From the NCBI RefSeq assembly GCF_019703515.2, contig NC_059379.1:23983880-24047879 (forward strand): a stretch of 64,000 nucleotides of DNA, read 5' to 3'. A program made the translations under genes and the position numbers. Of the stretch, positions 58,844 through 64,000 are shown one piece after another; the first letter of the stretch is position 1; the number at the start of each line of letters is the position of its first letter. Under the pieces are notes generated by a model. The model was not told the DNA's origin. It made no database searches and was given only the letters and a program-made list of their open reading frames with translations. Source of the stretch: Myxocyprinus asiaticus (taxonomy: Eukaryota > Chordata > Actinopteri > Cypriniformes > Catostomidae).

Positions 58844-60835
58844 CTAGGCAATAAAGAAGGAAAAAGAAAGGATGAGAGAGAGAGAGAGCACAAGACAGCA
58901 GAAAGGAAAGGAATTGAAAGAGAAAAGTAAGCGGGGGGTGGGGCAGACTGATACAGTCCATTTATCTTTCATCTATCAGGAGAACTGCGCAGCACCTTTG
59001 CTTGGTTCCTTTTTCTCCCTGTCTGCTCTCTTGCCTTGGGCTAACAGAGCACACACCTGGGTTCAGTTGTCTGGGCCACAGCGCACTGAATACACAATGC
59101 CTCATTTAAAGCAGGATAGCCTTTGAGCCTTTGTTTTACACTGGTGTATTCAGAGTCAACACAAGGTTAATTTACTATTGTGAGGTAGTCAGCCTAGACA
59201 ATGAAAGCTATAATATTACATGTTTTATATTACACTATAATTTTAATGCATCAGTAAAGTTTCTGTCTCTTTTGGATTTTAAACCATGTCCCACCACTGT
59301 GTAGTATATTATGGGCAGAAGAATGAACTATTTCTAAGCAGAAGAATGACTTGAATCCAGGATGTAAACTGATATTTCCTTCCAACCAAGCTATAAAAAC
59401 TAAGACACAGAGGCCGGCAGGCCACACTGGAATCCCTCAGGGTAATCAGTTTAAAGACTCTGTAAAGATGGTGCCCTAAAGTCTGAATCAACCTTAAGAA
59501 TTGATGTAAGAATGCACATCTGCCTAATCTCAACTATCATCTGAACAAAGGAAACTTTTCAGGATAGCATATAACCTTCCTTTAGACCCCTCCTCACTCA
59601 TGTTATAAATCAGGATATACCCCCACACTTAATGGTCATCACATGACATGGCCATCTCGACCATCTGCAAGAGACTCTCCCAAGAAACCATCATGATTGC
59701 AATGGAAAGCATAAAATCTTAGACTAAGGCTTCTTTGTTCTTGGGCCAGTTTGCTACACTTAAAATTAAAACTCAAAGGAGATCATGAGACATAGTGATT
59801 GTTTTTATATTGTTTTTCTAAAAATATATGAACTTTGACACAATTACTGGACTCAATCTGTGACTTTACACTTCACAACACATAAAACCAAGTTTTATAT
59901 GCTAAAAAAACTCATTATGCTTGAATGTAATTAGAATTATAGAATGCAGTATTCTGACCTTGTGCATACATGACGCTCAATTATACAATGTATAATAATG
60001 TATATTCAAATGTTAATGTGTAGTGAAGTAACCATAAAGAGAAAGTATGTCATGTTTCATATGTAAATTCTTGCCCGTTTATGTAGAGAATGCTGATGTT
60101 GATGAAGATCGTGTCTCTTGTACCAATTTCTTTATATAAAAGTCAGGATAAAAGTATGTTCACTTTTTGAGCAGGAAAAGTGACAAACCTTAAGACAAAT
60201 GCCATAAATTAGGGAGGACACTTTGACCACAGGCCCTCTGAAAATCCACCTCTTGATTGGTTAAGAGCCTCTTCGGGGTATGACCAAACAGAAAGGGTTA
60301 AAAGTACCAGCCTCTTCCCCCTTCATTCTCTTGGCTCTTGCTCTTCTCTTAGCCCTTCTTTGGCTGGCTTCGCTTCGGCGTCCCTCTGCCCAGGTTTCGC
60401 ACAATGCAGAGTTGCCCGTTTGCAAGTCGAGGTATACTAAATGAAGTATCGATGGTTCAGGGCATGGTTTATAGACTCCATAAAGTAAAAATTTTCTGTT
60501 AAATTTTCAGATAATTTCCATTCACCTTCCATTACAGTTCACTCACCAACCTGTTTTTATGTTTGTCTATGTGTGTTAGTTAGTTTGATGTTGTAGATTA
60601 GAAATAAAGTATGGTTTATATTCAAAGAGGATTTGACTGTAGTATATTTTGATCAATAATCTCGTCAATTAATTCTTAAAGATCAACGCTCCGTGCTCAA
60701 ACAATATTTCAGCATATCTGTGATATTATTTTCAATAGCCATGAGAATAGTATTACTTTAAAGCAGAGATGCCCAAACCAGGGCCTGTGTGATGACCTTT
60801 GATTTAGCCCGCCTTGCCGTATATGACAAGAGGGG
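58844..60835. other. trrap intron or upstream sequence, unassigned
   Basis: No trrap exon found. 60,190-60,620 has an LTR-like order of signals: CCAAT-type gattggtta, a weak TATA-like gttaaaagtacc, a pyrimidine-rich leader and AATAAA near 60,603. No paired repeat confirms it. Confidence 0.3.
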
Positions 60836-61316
60836 GTAAAAGAGGGGCCTGGGTAGCTCAGTGGTAAAATACGCTGGCTACCACCCCTGGAGTTCACTAG
60901 TTCGCTTGTTTGAATCCCAGGGCCTGCTGAGTGACTCCAGCCAGGTCTCCTTAGCAACCAAATTGGCCCGGTTGCTAGGGAGGATAGAGTCACATTATAG
61001 CGATCCTCGTGATCGCTATAATGGGGTTCGTTCTCGGTGGGGCACGTGGTGAGTTGAGCATGGTTGCCACGATGGATGGCATGAAGCCTACACACGCGCT
61101 ATGTCTCCGTGGCAACACACTCAACAAGCCACGTGATAAGATGCGCGGGTTGACGATCTCAGACGCGAAGGCAACTGGGATTCGTCCAACGCCACCCGGA
61201 CCGAGGCGAAACTACGCGACCACGAGGACTTAAAAGCACATTGGGAATTGGGCATTCCAAATTGGGAGAAAAAGGGGGGAAAAAATAAATAAATAAAATA
61301 AAGTAAAAAAGAGGGG
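60836..61316 (+). mobile_element. tRNA-derived SINE, near full length
   Basis: Box A-like tagctcagtgg near 60,855 and box B gtttgaatcc near 60,909, then the same body as the copies at 28,895 and 44,344. Imperfect flanking repeats gtaaaagagggg (60,836) and gtaaaaaagagggg (61,303) suggest the target duplication. The B-box region has a small local duplication. Confidence 0.82.
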
Positions 61317-61329
61317 GGAAGAAAGAGTC

Positions 61330-62835
61330 GCGTGGCACCATGCGAGGGTCGGGCGTGCGGGCGGCGAGCTCTGCGAACATTGCTAGTTTTGGTGCTTTTG
61401 ATATGGACCTTTGGGATTCGGTGCGCTCTGTTTCGTGGCTGTTCTGGGAAAACGGTGTGTCAGGGAATTCGGGATCCTCGGGCTCTAGAGACATTGGGGA
61501 ACACTTGCGTGCTCAGGCTGATACCCCCGAGCAGGCCGCAGGCCGGGGATTCAATTTAGTCAGAGAAGCTGGATGTCGAGCGAGCTCGTGGGTTTCCTGC
61601 TCGATCCGCTGAGGAAGACAGTTCCCGATCAGTTCTGGCCAAAATTCTGAGATCATCCGATAAAGATCTTGTGTTGCACGGGGCGAGGAGTGAGGGAAGG
61701 CTTTTTTGGAAAAACCACAGCATTTTCTTGTTCCTGGACTTTGCGAGTTCGATAGGAGGGGCGCGTGATTGATTCGTGGAGTGCGGGAAACGTTTGCACT
61801 GGTATTCCCGGCCGGGCTGCGGGTGGATGCTGGGGAGGGCCGTGAAACATTCGCATGCCCACGGTGAGCGCTGTCCTTCGTGGGGTTGTTGGAGTGAGGG
61901 GGTGGTTTTGTGGTGCTCACGTCACGGCCAGATGGATCGACTCACTGGTCATTCGCTTGACTGTTTGGGGAAGCTGAGCATTTTTTTGTGCTGGTTAGGC
62001 CTGGTGGCTGGAGTTTGTTTTGCAGAGTGGCACACCTTCAGTTTTGTGGATGAATCTACACGCTCTTTGTGTTTGTTCCACCTGCTGGCTGGAGTTTGTT
62101 TTGTGGATTGTCTTTTGCTGTGTGATTCTGTCTCGCAGGATTTGTGTGGAGGCACCGGACTTGGGCGGTCCGACGGCGGGGTCGTCACAGGGGTCCTCGT
62201 GGGCGTGCGTGGACTGTTTGAGTTTGGGAGGATGGACGCCAGTTGGCAATGTCGTGCGCGGGGTTGATGCACGTTTTTCTTTTTTCTGTCTGTTTTGTTC
62301 TGGGGGATGTTCGGGTTTTGGTGGTAACGCCGATGTTGGAATGTGGTCTTTGTGGTCTTGTTTTTGACACACCACCTGTTTTTTTCTTGTGTGTCAGAAT
62401 GTCGAAATGTTGATGTGGGTGGATTGTCTCTCACCACCTGGAGTGTGGATGGGTTGGGACACCCCATGGGAAGAGGGAAGGCTGTTTCTCTCCTTGAGCG
62501 TGGGAGGTGTGATGTGGTGTTTCTTTGGGAGGCGCACCTTTCTCCGTGGGAGGCGGAGGAATTTGGCAGGATATGGGGTGGGCATTTTTTTGTGGTGCTG
62601 GCTCGGGTAAGAGCGGGGGAGTTGTTGCACTGGTGGGTGGGCATCTGCAGAGCTTGGCGAGGTAATTAAGGCCTTGCCAGCAGGAGGGGGTCAGGGGCCA
62701 GATGGCTTTCCCGCTGAGTTTTTTAGATCTTGTGCTGCAGAGCTGACTCCACTTTTGCTAGAAGTTATCGGAATCATTAAAGAATGGGGGGGCTTCTGCC
62801 GGCCATGGCACATGCCCAGATCAGTCTGGTTCTTA
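61330..62835 (+). mobile_element. L1/Tx1-like LINE fragment, plus strand, internally deleted
   Basis: 61,330-62,340 is a GC-richer, broken 5' region without assignable domain. 62,400-62,630 reads as the start of an L1/Tx1 endonuclease (TTWSVDGLGHPMGRGKAVSL, RCDVVFLWEAHLSPWEAEEF). A deletion near 62,650 joins it to the RT start (GPDGFPAEFFRSCAAELTPL). Then, in another frame, AMAHAQISLVL runs to about 62,835, where an opposite-strand element begins. Confidence 0.7.
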
Positions 62836-63013
62836 GTAATTAAAATTTTTATTAATTTTCAAAACAAAGAAAAACAAAACATATATATAATGATTCAACA
62901 TTAACTCCCACTACTTCCCCTCCCCAATCAAGAACCCCACCTGACCCCAAACGAACATCCCAGTGGTCTTACATAAGTACACACATTTACAGAGAAAAAA
63001 ATAATAAATAAAT

Positions 63014-63050
<37 letters not shown>

Positions 63051-64000
63051 ATACACACACACACACACATATACATACATACACACATACACCTATAATA
63101 AACATACAACTCTAAACTATATCTCTCTCTCCACAGACCCACTGCGAGAGCCCCCCAAAAACGTCAAATATCTACTCCATTTCCCAATAAAATAATCCCA
63201 TAACCCCAGCCTTCTACATGTTACCTCTTTGAAGGCCCATCTCCTCCCGAATTGAGGGTGCTTCCACCAACTTCCAACCTCTTAAAACAATCTGCCTGCC
63301 TATCATCGCACTGGTGAGGACCCAATTTTTTATGTATTTATCACCTACGTCGATGACTGCCCCATCACCCAAAACACAGAGTCTGGGGCAAAACGAAATC
63401 CGAATGCCCAACACATCACACAGAACACTCTGTACCTTCAACCAAAATTCCTGAATCTCAGCGCACCACCAAAAAACATGAGCCATGTCTCCTTCCTCAG
63501 ATTGGCATCGCCAGCAGGTGGGTGTGTCTTTAAGACCAAGCCTATACAATTTAGAGGGGGTCCAATAGAACTTGAATTGTATAAGGCGCACCCTTGCAAC
63601 TCTCAATGCAGTTTTTATGTTTTTTTTAAATCCTAGCCCATTCTCTCTCCTCCAATTCCAGGTTTAAATCTTTCTCCCATAATCTCTTGAGAGTGGTTGA
63701 GACTCCATCCCCCAGACTCTGAATTAATAAGGAGTAATACTCTGATGCCTCATGGCCCTTTCCAAAAGCAGAAATCTCCTCTCCTAGAGTATCTGCTGCT
63801 TTAGGGGGGTGTATGCTATTCCCAAAAACAGTACAGAGCAAATGGCGTAACTGAAGATACCTAAAAAACTGAGATCTGGGGACCCCAAAATAATGAACCA
63901 GATTTTCAAAGGATCTCATCACACCGCTCTCGTAAAGATCACAGAGTGAATTAACCCCCCTCGCAATCCACTCTGACCAACAAAATGGGGACTTATTAAC
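62836..64000 (-). mobile_element. L1/Tx1-like LINE, 3' part, minus strand, cut by window edge
   Basis: Frames at 63,922-63,626 (MMRSFENLVHYFGVPRSQFF) and 63,606-63,214 encode the C-terminal end of an L1/Tx1 ORF2. This includes the zinc-binding C-x2-C-x8-H-x4-C motif CWRCQSEEGDMAHVFWWC at about 63,460-63,513. The 3' UTR holds TA and CA microsatellites at 63,019-63,070. Continues past 64,000. Confidence 0.75.
63019..63070. repeat. (TA)n and (CA)n microsatellites
   Basis: About 14 TA units to 63,048, a short break, then about nine CA units. Confidence 0.9.

Noticed and set aside
59309..59533. A possible upstream trrap exon on the minus strand
   Set aside because: The translation has no resemblance to TRRAP and no fitting acceptor and donor in phase.
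61776..62267. A 163-codon cysteine-rich plus-strand frame
   Set aside because: Lies in the broken 5' part of an L1-like element; the composition reflects G/T-rich sequence, with no recognised domain.
61949..62644. A 231-codon minus-strand frame
   Set aside because: It lies antisense to the L1/Tx1-like plus-strand fragment, is rich in P/T/K/H and has no domain; a shadow frame.
62836..64000. Twin-priming inversion of a single L1 insertion
   Set aside because: Twin priming puts the inverted segment at the element's 5' side; here the junction is at the 3' end of the minus-strand copy.

Overview
This is vertebrate nuclear DNA, almost certainly from a teleost fish and probably a cyprinid-type genome. 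It has one large split gene with GT-AG introns. The introns and flanks are full of fish-type repeats: Rex1-, L2- and L1/Tx1-like LINEs, Tc1/mariner elements, a DIRS retrotransposon, a tRNA-derived SINE family, TTAA-flanked palindromic MITEs and long TA microsatellites. No bacterial, viral, CRISPR or stand-alone RNA gene was seen.

The one recognisable host gene is trrap, on the minus strand. Twenty-four exons between 58,843 and 14,727 encode the last 1,477 or so residues of a protein of about 3,850. They cover the end of the helical-repeat region, the FAT domain, the inactive PI3K-like kinase domain and the FATC tail, ending in ...DPAWHPWL and a TAG stop. The 5' half of the gene lies beyond the right edge. 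TRRAP is the scaffold of SAGA and NuA4/TIP60 histone acetyltransferase complexes. Splice phases join cleanly at every junction, except that the exon at 58,109-58,321 comes out one base short as I read it.

Layout from left to right. 1-9.4 kb is a repeat cluster downstream of trrap: a 5'-truncated Rex1-like LINE, a fold-back pair of Tc1 fragments, a palindromic transposon between two TA microsatellites, a TTAA MITE, a mariner-like remnant and an L2-like LINE. 9.4-13.8 kb has no recognised gene. 13.8-58.8 kb is trrap. The intron at 39.8-45.7 kb carries a three-level nest: a Tc1 element interrupted by an internally deleted DIRS retrotransposon, itself interrupted by a SINE. 59-64 kb, in the trrap intron or upstream region, carries a SINE and two L1/Tx1 fragments facing each other.

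I found no convincing new biological system. The points most worth a second look are the nested insertion in the trrap intron, the DIRS end structure, the fold-back Tc1 pair, a 0.7 kb tandem duplication with a MADF-like reading frame at 35.4-36.8 kb, a repeat ending about 13 bp from a trrap splice donor, and the possible one-base loss in a trrap exon.
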